This document shows, piece by piece, positions 1-7,609 of a DNA stretch of 8,338 nucleotides (positions are counted from its first letter, which is position 1; the number at the start of each line of letters is the position of its first letter). The DNA lies in assembly GCA_030731695.1 (NCBI GenBank), contig JANQTK010000006.1, positions 1-8,338 of the forward strand, given 5' to 3'. Made by a program: the position numbers and the translations under genes. The notes under the pieces are model-generated. The model searched no databases. It had not been told where the DNA came from and saw only the letters and a program-made list of their open reading frames with translations. The stretch is from Polaribacter sp. GTDB taxonomy: Bacteria; Bacteroidota; Bacteroidia; Flavobacteriales; Flavobacteriaceae.

Positions 1-48
1 CAAGAAAATGGCGAACCTGTATATCATTTAGATACTTTTTTAGCATAA
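1..48 (+). CDS. C-terminal end of an unidentified protein (partial, 5' end outside window)
   Basis: Frame 1 is open from the first base and ends at a TAA at 46-48, giving 15 residues that end in HLDTFLA. The stop is followed directly by a strong terminator-like inverted repeat, as expected for the 3' end of a real gene. The gene converges on nqrF. Fifteen residues are too few to assign a family, and I do not recognise it. That it is coding rests on the open frame plus the terminator position. Confidence 0.55.
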   Translation, partial: QENGEPVYHLDTFLA

Positions 49-85
49 AAAAAACGGTTTAAGAAATTCTTAAACCGTTTTTTTT
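47..85. terminator. Bidirectional intrinsic terminator between the upstream gene and nqrF
   Basis: A perfect inverted repeat centred on base 66: an A run (47-54), then CGGTTTAAGAA, mirrored by TTCTTAAACCG and a T run (78-85). The core stem 55-65/67-77 has a tight apex and is flanked by A-tract and T-tract, so each strand gives a hairpin followed by a U run. It would stop plus-strand transcription leaving the gene ending at 48 and minus-strand transcription leaving nqrF, whose stop codon is about 20 bases away. Confidence 0.9.
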
Positions 86-106
86 ACTATGCTTTGGATA
101 GAATTC

Positions 107-1414
107 TTATCCACCAAAATCGTCAAAACGAATATTTTCATCCGGAATTCCGAAGTCTTCACCCATTTTTTGAACAGCTTTATTCATCAATGGTGGACCA
201 CAGAAGTACAATTCAATATCTTCAGGAGAATCATGTTTGCTTAAATAATTGTCAATAACACAATTATGAATAAACCCAACAAATCCATCACCTTCATCAT
301 TGATATCTTTTTTTACTTTCCAATTATCCTCAGGCATTGGCTCTGATAATGCCAAGTAAAATTTAAAATTAGGAAAATCTCTTTCTAAAGATTTGAAATG
401 ATCAATATAAAACAACTCTCTTTTTGAACGACCTCCATACCAATAAGTTACTTTTCTACCTGTTTTTAAGGTTTTGAATAAATGATATAAATGAGATCTC
501 ATTGGAGCCATTCCTGCACCACCACCAACATATAACATTTCTGAGTCTGACTCATTGATAAAAAACTCTCCATAAGGGCCAGATATCGTAACTTTGTCTC
601 CTGGTTTTTGAGCAAAAATAAATGACGATGCTACTCCTGGATTTACATCCATCCAACCATTTTTAGCTCTGTCCCAAGGTGGCGTTGCTATACGAACATT
701 CAACATGATTTCTCTTCCTTCAGCCGGAAAAGAAGCCATAGAATAGGCACGTTCAACGGTTTCATTATTTTTCATTACCAAAGACCATAACCCAAACTTA
801 TCCCATTCTGCTTGAAATTTATCAGGGGTTTCGTGTTCTTCTGGGTGTGCTGTAATATCAATATCAGCATATTTTATTTCACATTTAGGAATTTCGATTT
901 GAATATAGCCACCAGCTTTATAACCCATATCTTCTGGAATTTCCACCACAAATTCTTTGATAAATGATGCAACATTGTAGTTTCTAACTACAGTTCCTTC
1001 CCATTTTTTGATACCAAAAACCTCTTCAGGAATTGTGATATTCATATCTTGTTTTACTTTTACCTGACATGCCAAACGCGCACCAGATTTTAATTCTTTC
1101 TTTGTAAAATGAGGAATTTCTGTAGGTAAAGCTTCACCTCCACCTTCTAAAACATGACATTCGCATTGAATGCATGAACCACCCCCACCACAAGCTGATG
1201 GTAAAAATATTTTTTCGTTTCCTAAGGTTGTTAAAAGTGTACTCCCTGAAGCAACCTGAATTTTTTTCTCACCATTAATGGTTATAGTTACTGGACCTGA
1301 AGGTGATAATTTTTGTTTTACAACTAATAACAACGCTATTAATATCAAAGATATTATTAAAAAAGCTGCTACTGTCGCAAAAATAGTTCCTGTTATGCCT
1401 GTTGCTAATATCAT
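107..1414 (-). CDS. nqrF: Na+-translocating NADH:quinone reductase subunit F (NADH dehydrogenase module)
   Basis: Entry subunit of the Na+-NQR complex: it oxidises NADH through FAD and passes electrons to a [2Fe-2S] cluster on the cytoplasmic face. The 435 residues show an N-terminal membrane anchor (about 10-32), then a plant-type ferredoxin domain with ligands C75, C81, C84 and C116 (ACGGGGSC, LACQ). The FAD domain has RAYSMAS at 222-228 and GPYGEFF at 279-285. The NADH domain has VGGGAGMAPMRSH at 296-308, YGGRSKRELFY at 326-336 and FCGPP at 404-408; C405 is the family's conserved cysteine near the NADH site. It ends in FDDFGG. An extra cysteine, C86, follows the third ligand. It is somewhat longer than the roughly 407 residues of Vibrio NqrF. 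It is the last gene of the operon, starting 4 bases after nqrE and ending just before the shared terminator. Confidence 0.97.
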   Translation of the reverse strand: MILATGITGTIFATVAAFLIISLILIALLLVVKQKLSPSGPVTITINGEKKIQVASGSTLLTTLGNEKIFLPSACGGGGSCIQCECHVLEGGGEALPTEIPHFTKKELKSGARLACQVKVKQDMNITIPEEVFGIKKWEGTVVRNYNVASFIKEFVVEIPEDMGYKAGGYIQIEIPKCEIKYADIDITAHPEEHETPDKFQAEWDKFGLWSLVMKNNETVERAYSMASFPAEGREIMLNVRIATPPWDRAKNGWMDVNPGVASSFIFAQKPGDKVTISGPYGEFFINESDSEMLYVGGGAGMAPMRSHLYHLFKTLKTGRKVTYWYGGRSKRELFYIDHFKSLERDFPNFKFYLALSEPMPEDNWKVKKDINDEGDGFVGFIHNCVIDNYLSKHDSPEDIELYFCGPPLMNKAVQKMGEDFGIPDENIRFDDFGG

Positions 1415-1418
1415 GCTA

Positions 1419-2147
1419 CTATTCGTTTAAAGTTGTGTTTTTAGCTACGATTTCTTTCGTGTCTTCTTTCTTAATTTCTTGCTTTTTAATGACCGCTTTT
1501 ACTGCTGGTTTTTCAGCTGGTTTTTCATCACCACCTGTAAGCATTCCTCCAAAACTCATAAATCCAATTGCCATTAATCCAGTGATGATAAACGTAATTC
1601 CTAATCCTCTTAATGCTGGTGGAACACTTGAGTATCTTATTTTTTCACGAATGGCAGCAATCGCTAAAATGGCTAAAAACCAACCAATTCCTGAACCAAC
1701 TCCATAGGTTAATGCCAATCCTAATGTTGGAATTTCACGAGATTGCATAAATAAACTTCCTCCTAAAATAGCACAGTTTACAGCAATTAACGGTAAAAAA
1801 ATACCCAATGAATTGTATAAAGAAGGCGAAAATTTTTCTACAATAATTTCTACCAATTGTACCATGGTTGCAATGGTTGCAATGAACATGATGAATGATA
1901 AAAAGCTTAAATCATAACTTGCAAATTCTGGACCTAACCAAACCAATGCGCCATCTTTTAAGATATATTGATCTAACAACCAGTTTAAAGGGACTGTAAC
2001 AGCTAATACAAAAATTACTGCTGCACCTAAACCCACAGCTGTGGTAACTTTTTTGGAAACAGCAAGGTAAGAACACATTCCTAAGAACGTGGCAAAAACC
2101 ATGTTGTCTATAAATATCGATTTGAAAAATAATTCTATGTGTTCCAT
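1419..2147 (-). CDS. nqrE: Na+-translocating NADH:quinone reductase subunit E, with charged C-terminal tail
   Basis: Integral membrane subunit of Na+-NQR, homologous to NqrD and inserted in the opposite orientation. Together they hold a [2Fe-2S] cluster within the membrane. The N-terminus (IFIDNMVFATFLGMCSYLAV) and the NCAILGG motif (124-130) are diagnostic. C25 and C125 correspond to the two cluster cysteines of this subunit. About six hydrophobic helices cover residues 12-200. The family core normally ends near the FMSFGG segment (about 196-201), as in the roughly 198-residue Vibrio protein. Here a Lys/Glu/Pro/Ala-rich hydrophilic tail of some 38 residues follows (about 205-242), rich in AEKPA and KKEDTKE-like runs. 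The start ATG is preceded by an A-rich leader without a Shine-Dalgarno. It lies 77 bases after nqrD, the only sizeable gap in the operon. Confidence 0.96.
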   Translation of the reverse strand: MEHIELFFKSIFIDNMVFATFLGMCSYLAVSKKVTTAVGLGAAVIFVLAVTVPLNWLLDQYILKDGALVWLGPEFASYDLSFLSFIMFIATIATMVQLVEIIVEKFSPSLYNSLGIFLPLIAVNCAILGGSLFMQSREIPTLGLALTYGVGSGIGWFLAILAIAAIREKIRYSSVPPALRGLGITFIITGLMAIGFMSFGGMLTGGDEKPAEKPAVKAVIKKQEIKKEDTKEIVAKNTTLNE

Positions 2148-2224
2148 ATTTTTTTATTTTTTGGTTTATTTTTTTAGTCTTTGGTGAATTGCAATCAACA
2201 AACAACTACATACTCATAACCAAT

Positions 2225-2872
2225 TTAATGTTCTTCAATTAATGCTTTATTTCTTGAACGTTGAATCCAAATAATTACTCCTAAAACTATCAATGCCATT
2301 GGTGATAACAACATAAATCCATTGTTTTCATAACCAATTGCATACAGTCCAGTTTTTTCTATTGGGTCTCCTAAAACTTTGAAACCAAGTAACGTTCCTG
2401 AACCTAATAATTCTCTAAAAAAACCAACGATTACAAGGATTGCTCCATAACCTGCAGCATTTCCAATTCCGTCTAAGAAAGATCTCCAAGGACTATTCCC
2501 TAAAGCAAAAGCTTCAAAACGTCCCATGATGATACAGTTCGTAATGATCAATCCAACAAAAACAGAAAGTGTTTTGCTCAATTCGTATGCAAATGCTTTT
2601 AAAACCAAATCCACAATAATTACCAATGCAGCAACCACAACTAGCTGTACAATAATTCTGATTTTAGAAGGAATGATATTTCTCATTAAAGAAATAACCA
2701 CGTTTCCTAAAGCTAATACAAACATTACTGAAACAGCCATTACAATTGAAGCTTTTAGTTCTGCTGTAATTGCTAACGCAGAACAAATACCTAAAACCTG
2801 AATGGTAATTGGGTTGTTATCTGCTAATGGATCTGTTAGTAAAGCTGCGTCTTTTTTTGATAAAAGTCCCAT
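2225..2872 (-). CDS. nqrD: Na+-translocating NADH:quinone reductase subunit D
   Basis: Integral membrane subunit of Na+-NQR and partner of NqrE around the buried [2Fe-2S] cluster, next to the Na+ translocation path. At 215 residues it is close to the 210 of Vibrio. The N-terminal DNNPITIQVLGICSALA segment (18-34) carries C30, and LIITNCIIMGR (108-118) carries C113; these match the two cluster cysteines known in NqrD. Conserved DGIGNAAGYG (134-143) and VGFFRELLGSG (149-159) follow. About six hydrophobic helices are visible. The start lies 3 bases after the nqrC stop, so translation is probably coupled. No odd features in the protein itself. Confidence 0.97.
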   Translation of the reverse strand: MGLLSKKDAALLTDPLADNNPITIQVLGICSALAITAELKASIVMAVSVMFVLALGNVVISLMRNIIPSKIRIIVQLVVVAALVIIVDLVLKAFAYELSKTLSVFVGLIITNCIIMGRFEAFALGNSPWRSFLDGIGNAAGYGAILVIVGFFRELLGSGTLLGFKVLGDPIEKTGLYAIGYENNGFMLLSPMALIVLGVIIWIQRSRNKALIEEH

Positions 2873-2875
2873 AAA

Positions 2876-3622
2876 TTAATTTTTTAATGATTGAAAGTAA
2901 GGTACATACAATTTTAAATCAGACTTGATCATTGCAGAAACTCCATCACCTGTAATGGTAGCACCCGCAATTGCATCTACTTCATAATCTGTTTTTTCTT
3001 CGTTTTTTGGATCATTATTTCCTTTGGCAACAGTTACTCCTTTGAATTCTCCTAAATCAGTTAGTAAATGTTCTCCAATAAAATCATCCATAAAAAAACG
3101 TTGTGTGATGTTGGCACCCAAACCTGGAGTTTCTCCTTTATGATCAAAATAAGCACCTTGTATTACCATATTTTCATCTAAAGCAACATATCCCCAAATA
3201 GCGTCCCATAAACCCTTTCCGTAAATTGGGGCAACATAAAATGTTTTGCCATCTTTTTCACCCACAAACAATGGTAACTTGCGTTGTTTACCATCTTTTG
3301 CTAATGATTGTTGTTGTTTTACATCAATCAAATAAGCGTTTTCATCTTCAGTGATGTTATCACCTTGAATTACTAATTGCTTTTTGATGTATTTTTTAAA
3401 CTCTTGTCCTGCAACTGTTGTGGAAACAAAATTTGCACTTGCTTCGTCATTTTCATTAACACCCATTGCATACAAGATGTTCTGTTGTTTTTCAATTCGC
3501 TTATTTTCGTCGATATTTGGTTTTAAAGACGTGGCAAAATAAGCCAATACTGAACCCACAATTACTACCATTATAATGGCGAAAATTATGGTATATGAAT
3601 TACTATCTGTTCTCTTACTCAT
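2876..3622 (-). CDS. nqrC: Na+-translocating NADH:quinone reductase subunit C (covalent FMN subunit)
   Basis: Subunit that carries FMN bound by a phosphoester bond to a threonine, outside the cytoplasm and anchored by one helix. The 248 residues show a single N-terminal transmembrane segment (about 11-32) and a soluble FMN-binding domain. Family motifs are YGKGLWDAIWGYVAL (134-148) and HKGETPGLGA (161-170). The flavinylation motif DAIAGAT (216-222) places the FMN on T222; the usual serine three residues before the threonine is an alanine here (A219). FMN would be attached by ApbE, whose gene is not in the window. The start is 2 bases after the nqrB stop, with no clear Shine-Dalgarno. Confidence 0.96.
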   Translation of the reverse strand: MSKRTDSNSYTIIFAIIMVVIVGSVLAYFATSLKPNIDENKRIEKQQNILYAMGVNENDEASANFVSTTVAGQEFKKYIKKQLVIQGDNITEDENAYLIDVKQQQSLAKDGKQRKLPLFVGEKDGKTFYVAPIYGKGLWDAIWGYVALDENMVIQGAYFDHKGETPGLGANITQRFFMDDFIGEHLLTDLGEFKGVTVAKGNNDPKNEEKTDYEVDAIAGATITGDGVSAMIKSDLKLYVPYFQSLKN

Positions 3623-3624
3623 AA

Positions 3625-4824
3625 TTAGGCAGTTTTAACTTTAGCACGTTTCAATCTGTTTTTTACATTTCCTTGCACCACATAATGATCGATTGTTGGA
3701 GCAAAAACGTTCATTAATAAGATTGCTAAAAAGACTCCTTCTGGATATGCTGGGTTGAACACACGAATCATAATCGATATAAATCCTATTAAGAAACCGT
3801 AAATCCATTTTCCCTTGTTTGTTTGTGAAGCAGTTACGGGATCTGTTGCCATGTAAACAGCTCCAAAAGCCAAACCACCAATCATTAAATGTTCCCACCA
3901 AGCAGTACTCATCAATCCATAAAATTTACTAGAAGAAGTGATGATATCTGCTGCAACTACTTGATTAAAAATCATTCCCATTGCTGCTGCTCCTAAAAAT
4001 GTTGAAACGATAATTCTCCAACTTCCAATTTTTGTAAAAATCAAAAATGCTGCTCCTAAAAGGATTAAAAAAGTTGAAGTTTCTCCAACAGATCCTGGAA
4101 TAAATCCAAAAAATTTATCAAAAATGGAATAATTTGTAGTTAAATTTTGAGCATAACTTCCTAGAACAGTTTCTCCTGAAATAGCATCTACTGTACCTGC
4201 TCTATTTACGGCATCATATACCCAAACTTTGTCTCCTGACATCCATGTTGGATAGGCAAAAAATAAAAATGCTCTGATGGTTAATGCAGGATTTAGAATG
4301 TTCATTCCTGTTCCTCCAAAAACCTCTTTTCCAATAACAACTCCAAAAACTACAGCTACTGACAACATCCAAAGTGGTGTATCAATAGGTACAATTAAAG
4401 GGACTAACATTCCTGTTACCAGATAACCTTCTTCTACTTCATGACCTTTGATGATGGCGAAAATAAATTCTACTCCCAAACCAACTCCATAAGAAACGAT
4501 TACTAAAGGCAATACTTTGATAATTCCAATCCAAAGATTGTCAAAAGTGAAAAAGTTTGCTAAAACATTGTCTCTTAATGATGGATCAATTGCGGCATAG
4601 TGTTGATAACCTGCATTGTACATTCCAAATAACAAACATGGAAGTAGTGAAATAATTACCATGTTCATGGTACGTTTCAAATCATCTGCCGCTTTTATGT
4701 GCGTTCCTCCATGAGTAACGTCATTTGGCATGTATAAAAAGGTATGGATCGCATTAAAAGCAGGAGCCATTTTTGTTCCTTTATACTTTTCTTTTAAATT
4801 GTGTAAATTTTGTTTTAAGCTCAT
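3625..4824 (-). CDS. nqrB: Na+-translocating NADH:quinone reductase subunit B (membrane core, covalent FMN)
   Basis: Largest membrane subunit of Na+-NQR. It carries a second covalent FMN, contributes to quinone binding and is thought to form the Na+ channel. The 399 residues contain roughly ten hydrophobic segments. Family landmarks are THGGTHIK (37-44), EEGYLVTGMLVPLIVP (131-146), GGTGMNILNPALTIRAF (170-186), EHLMIGGLAFGAVYMATDPVTAS (starting at 311) and FNPAYPEGVFLAILLMN (356-372). The expected flavinylation site reads DAISGET (213-219), so T219 is the likely FMN carrier. The residue before the threonine is Glu, where the usual motif has Ala. The start ATG follows the nqrA stop by 4 bases. 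An AGGA overlapping the end of nqrA is the clearest Shine-Dalgarno-like element in the operon. Confidence 0.96.
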   Translation of the reverse strand: MSLKQNLHNLKEKYKGTKMAPAFNAIHTFLYMPNDVTHGGTHIKAADDLKRTMNMVIISLLPCLLFGMYNAGYQHYAAIDPSLRDNVLANFFTFDNLWIGIIKVLPLVIVSYGVGLGVEFIFAIIKGHEVEEGYLVTGMLVPLIVPIDTPLWMLSVAVVFGVVIGKEVFGGTGMNILNPALTIRAFLFFAYPTWMSGDKVWVYDAVNRAGTVDAISGETVLGSYAQNLTTNYSIFDKFFGFIPGSVGETSTFLILLGAAFLIFTKIGSWRIIVSTFLGAAAMGMIFNQVVAADIITSSSKFYGLMSTAWWEHLMIGGLAFGAVYMATDPVTASQTNKGKWIYGFLIGFISIMIRVFNPAYPEGVFLAILLMNVFAPTIDHYVVQGNVKNRLKRAKVKTA

Positions 4825-4828
4825 ATTC

Positions 4829-6178
4829 TTATCCTAATTCTTGTCTCATTAAATCTAAACCTTCGCGAATTATTTTTTGATGTGGTTGCTTAGACACACA
4901 AATAAATTCGGTCAACGCAAAATCTTCAGGAGCTACTTCATAACCACCTAAAGCTTCCATTTCATCTAAATCTTTATACATAAATGCTTTTAGCAATTGC
5001 ATTGGATAAATATCTAAAGGAAACACTTGCTCATAAGACCCTGTTACCACAAATGCTCTGTGTTCACCATTTGTATTAGTAGTCAAATCGTATTTTTTAT
5101 TAGGATTTAACCACGAAAATGTAAACGCTCTTGTTGTAGAAACTTTATCAAAAACAGGTTTGTTCCATCCAAAAAACTCATAATCATCTCCTTCTGGGAT
5201 GGCAGTAATTTGGTTGTCATAATATCTTAAAAAGCCTGTTTCTTTTATTTTTATTCCTGATAAAACATTTCCAGAAATGATTCTAGTATTATCAGTATTC
5301 AAATTTCCTTTCGTAAAACTGGCAACTGAAGCTCCAATGATAGCAGCAACATACTGAGGTTTTGCAAACTTAGATCCTGTCAAAGCAACAATTCTAGTTG
5401 CATTGAATTTACCCGTCAACAATAATTCCCCAATAATTACCAAATCTTGTGGAGCTACCACCCAAACAACTTCACCTTTATTTATAGGATCAATTTTTGC
5501 AATTTGAGTTCCTACATTTCCTGAAGGATGTGGTCCTGAAACTTTATGCAATTCAATTCCTGACAATTTTGCCAAAGGAGAATTTGAATTTGCACCTACA
5601 GAAACATGCACTTTTCCAGCAGTTAATTTTGATATTGCCGAGATTGCAGCTTGCAATTCCACTTCTTTTCCTGCCAAAGTATATTCTAAATCAGCAGCCA
5701 AAGGCGCACTTGCGTATGCAGAAATAAAAATAGCTTTTGGAGTTTGATTTGGATTTGCCACAACATCATAAGGACGTTGTTTGATAAATGGCCAACAACC
5801 TGCTGCAAAAAGATGGTTTTTTACTTCTTCTCCAGTCATTTTTGAAGCATCCTTTACACCAAAATCTTTGAAATCTTGTTGAGCGTCTGCAGCAATTTTA
5901 ACTGTCAATACTTTTCTTCTCTCTCCACGAATCACCTCAGTTACTGTTCCAGAAACAGGACTTGGAAATAAAATGCGTTCATCACTTTTTGAATAAAAAA
6001 GTGCTTCTCCAGCTTTTACTTTTGCGCCTTCTCTGGCAATTAATTTGGGTGTAATTCCGTGAAAATCTTCTGGTTTTATTGCATAAACACTACTTAAAGA
6101 AGATTGAGTAGTTGTTTTTTCTGCAACACCAACAAGCTTAATGTCTAAGCCTTTTTTAATACGAATGTCCTTTGACAT
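4829..6178 (-). CDS. nqrA: Na+-translocating NADH:quinone reductase subunit A
   Basis: Cytoplasmic peripheral subunit of Na+-NQR, docked on NqrB and implicated in ubiquinone/inhibitor binding; it has no metal cofactor of its own. The 449 residues (Vibrio 446) begin with the typical IKKGLDI (7-13), followed by a biotinyl-lipoyl-like region with EGAKVKAGEALF (50-61) and SPVSGTVTEVIRGERRKV (73-90). Further landmarks are SGPHPSGNVGTQIAKIDP (214-231), the Rossmann-like central part around 236-285, and SYEQVFPLDIYPMQLLKAF (381-399). It is the first gene of the operon. The ATG at 6178 is chosen because the IKKGLD block follows at once and the upstream sequence is A/T-rich and promoter-like. No Shine-Dalgarno is visible. 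Confidence 0.97.
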   Translation of the reverse strand: MSKDIRIKKGLDIKLVGVAEKTTTQSSLSSVYAIKPEDFHGITPKLIAREGAKVKAGEALFYSKSDERILFPSPVSGTVTEVIRGERRKVLTVKIAADAQQDFKDFGVKDASKMTGEEVKNHLFAAGCWPFIKQRPYDVVANPNQTPKAIFISAYASAPLAADLEYTLAGKEVELQAAISAISKLTAGKVHVSVGANSNSPLAKLSGIELHKVSGPHPSGNVGTQIAKIDPINKGEVVWVVAPQDLVIIGELLLTGKFNATRIVALTGSKFAKPQYVAAIIGASVASFTKGNLNTDNTRIISGNVLSGIKIKETGFLRYYDNQITAIPEGDDYEFFGWNKPVFDKVSTTRAFTFSWLNPNKKYDLTTNTNGEHRAFVVTGSYEQVFPLDIYPMQLLKAFMYKDLDEMEALGGYEVAPEDFALTEFICVSKQPHQKIIREGLDLMRQELG

Positions 6179-6214
6179 AGTAAATTGGAATTTTAGTTAT
6201 CTAAAAAAATCATG

Positions 6215-6246
6215 CAAATTTAAGGCTTTACACATCATATTTTAAA
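6215..6246 (-). promoter_or_regulatory. Probable nqr operon promoter (Bacteroidota type)
   Basis: On the minus strand TAAATTTG (6222 down to 6215) matches the Bacteroidota -7 consensus TAnnTTTG exactly. About 20 bases upstream TTTA (6246-6243) is a weak version of the -33 TTTG. Transcription would begin around 6208-6211, leaving an A/T-rich leader of about 30 bases before the nqrA ATG. The -7 match is good and the -33 is poor, so the assignment is an inference. No operator palindrome stands out. Confidence 0.55.
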
Positions 6247-6343
6247 TTATTTATTGCATAAATTTTCTTAAAATTATTATTTATAATAAATCTAAATTAT
6301 GGTTTTTAGTGTCTTATTTGAAGATTGTAATTTTGGTTCAAAA

Positions 6344-6376
6344 TTTGATGTTACTAACTTATGAATGTTATATTTG
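6344..6376 (+). promoter_or_regulatory. Promoter of the type IX plug gene (Bacteroidota type)
   Basis: TTTG at 6344-6347, a 21-base spacer, then TATATTTG at 6369-6376: both halves match the Bacteroidota consensus TTTG / TAnnTTTG. Only four bases separate the -7 box from the ATG at 6381, so the start of transcription should fall at or within a few bases of the start codon (leaderless or nearly so). This also argues against the in-frame ATG at 6309, which lies upstream of the promoter. Confidence 0.7.
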
Positions 6377-6380
6377 TAAA

Positions 6381-7598
6381 ATGAAACGCACATTTTTTCT
6401 TGGATTTTTAATTGCAATTTGCGGAACAATCTTTTCGCAAAACATCAAATCCATTCAATTAAGACCTTTGCAAGAAAATAATTTTTCGGCAATTGTTCCT
6501 CTTGGAACCGTGCTTGAACTGTCTTTTGATGATTTAGAAAATGACAACAAAGAATATCAATATAAGATTCAACACATGACCCATGATTGGCAACCAAGCA
6601 GATTGCTATCTAGTCAGTATATTGATGGTTTTGATCAAAATAACATCAATACAATTACCAATTCTTTCAATACTTTTCAGAATTATACACATTATTCCGT
6701 ACAAATTCCGAATCAAAATTCGGTAATTACCAAAAGTGGCAATTATTTGTTATCTGTTTTAAATGACGATGACGAAGTAGTTTTTACAAGACGATTTGTA
6801 TTGTTTGAAAATGAAGTTACTGTGGGTGTAAATGTATCCAGAAGTAGAAATGCAAAAGCGTTACAAACGCAGCAAACAGTTGAATTTGTGGTTAGTCATC
6901 CAAAGTTACGCATCAACAATCCTTCTCAAGAGGTGAATGTTGTCATCCTAAAAAACGAAAATTGGAACGAAACAATTACAGGTTTGCAACCTACTTTTTT
7001 TCAACAAAATGTGTTGCGCTATTCCTATAACAACAACACCAATTTTTGGGGTGGAAACGAATATTTAAATTTCGATACAAAAATCATCAGAAATAATAGT
7101 TTGAATGTGGTGAAAGTAGAAAGAAAAGATATTTTTCATCATTATTTATACCCAAATGATGTAAAAACTTTTCAAACATACAGATATAATCCTGATATTA
7201 ATGGACAATTTGCCATAAGAACTTTGGAAGGAAGTGATACTGCAACCGAGGCAGATTATGCAATGATGCATTTCACTTTGGTAGCAGAGGAACCTTTTTC
7301 TGATAAAGATGTATATGTGTATGGGGCTTTTAACAATTTTCAAATTGAAGAAGAAAATAAATTGTATTACAATCCAAATACAAACAGTTACGTTGGCAAT
7401 ATCCTTTTAAAACAAGGGTTTTACAATTATTCATATGTAACAGTTGATAAAAATAATGTCATTGATAAAAACGAAATTATGGGTTCGTTTTTTGAAACTG
7501 AAAACGAGTATAAAGTGTTGTTTTATTTTAAAGCTTTTGGTGCTTTGTATGATAGAGTTGTGGGTGTTGGCATGAGTAACTTCAGTCAAAATAGGTAG
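6381..7598 (+). CDS. Type IX secretion system plug protein (DUF5103)
   Basis: In Flavobacterium johnsoniae the protein of this family (PF17116) plugs the giant SprA translocon of the type IX secretion system when no PorV-cargo is bound. The protein from 6381 has 405 residues. It has a signal peptide of about 19-20 residues (KR, then FFLGFLIAI, cleaved near FSQ), so it should be periplasmic. No lipobox is present: the cysteine at 14 is preceded by Ile. Recognisable blocks are YQYKIQHMTHDWQPS (59-73), GNYLLSV (120-126), GGNEYLNFD (224-232), VYVYGAFNNF (311-320, resembling an E-set/CBM48 strand pair) and FETENEYKVLFYF...DRVVGV (371-396). A longer in-frame start at 6309 would bury the signal peptide and lies before the promoter, so I reject it. 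The gene diverges from nqrA and heads a run with apaG and a DUF3667 gene. Confidence 0.88.
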   Translation: MKRTFFLGFLIAICGTIFSQNIKSIQLRPLQENNFSAIVPLGTVLELSFDDLENDNKEYQYKIQHMTHDWQPSRLLSSQYIDGFDQNNINTITNSFNTFQNYTHYSVQIPNQNSVITKSGNYLLSVLNDDDEVVFTRRFVLFENEVTVGVNVSRSRNAKALQTQQTVEFVVSHPKLRINNPSQEVNVVILKNENWNETITGLQPTFFQQNVLRYSYNNNTNFWGGNEYLNFDTKIIRNNSLNVVKVERKDIFHHYLYPNDVKTFQTYRYNPDINGQFAIRTLEGSDTATEADYAMMHFTLVAEEPFSDKDVYVYGAFNNFQIEEENKLYYNPNTNSYVGNILLKQGFYNYSYVTVDKNNVIDKNEIMGSFFETENEYKVLFYFKAFGALYDRVVGVGMSNFSQNR

Positions 7599-7609
7599 CG
7601 AAAAAACAC

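Noticed and set aside
1402..1707. Plus-strand open frame of 101 codons
   Set aside because: Lies wholly antisense to nqrE apart from its first bases, with no domain; a shadow of the nqrE coding bias.
1912..2205. Minus-strand open frame overlapping the nqrE start and the nqrD-nqrE gap
   Set aside because: Mostly inside nqrE in another frame, with a protein rich in Cys/Phe/Ser and no family resemblance.
2526..2801. Plus-strand open frame of 91 codons
   Set aside because: Antisense to nqrD with low-complexity Thr/Ile composition; shadow.
6241..6300. A/T-rich repeats in the divergent region (TAAATTAT at 6243-6250 and 6293-6300)
   Set aside because: Eight-base A/T-only matches are expected by chance in such sequence; no clear operator.
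6309..6380. Longer N-terminus for the plug protein from ATG 6309
   Set aside because: It lies upstream of the promoter boxes at 6344-6376 and would place 24 residues before a clear signal peptide.
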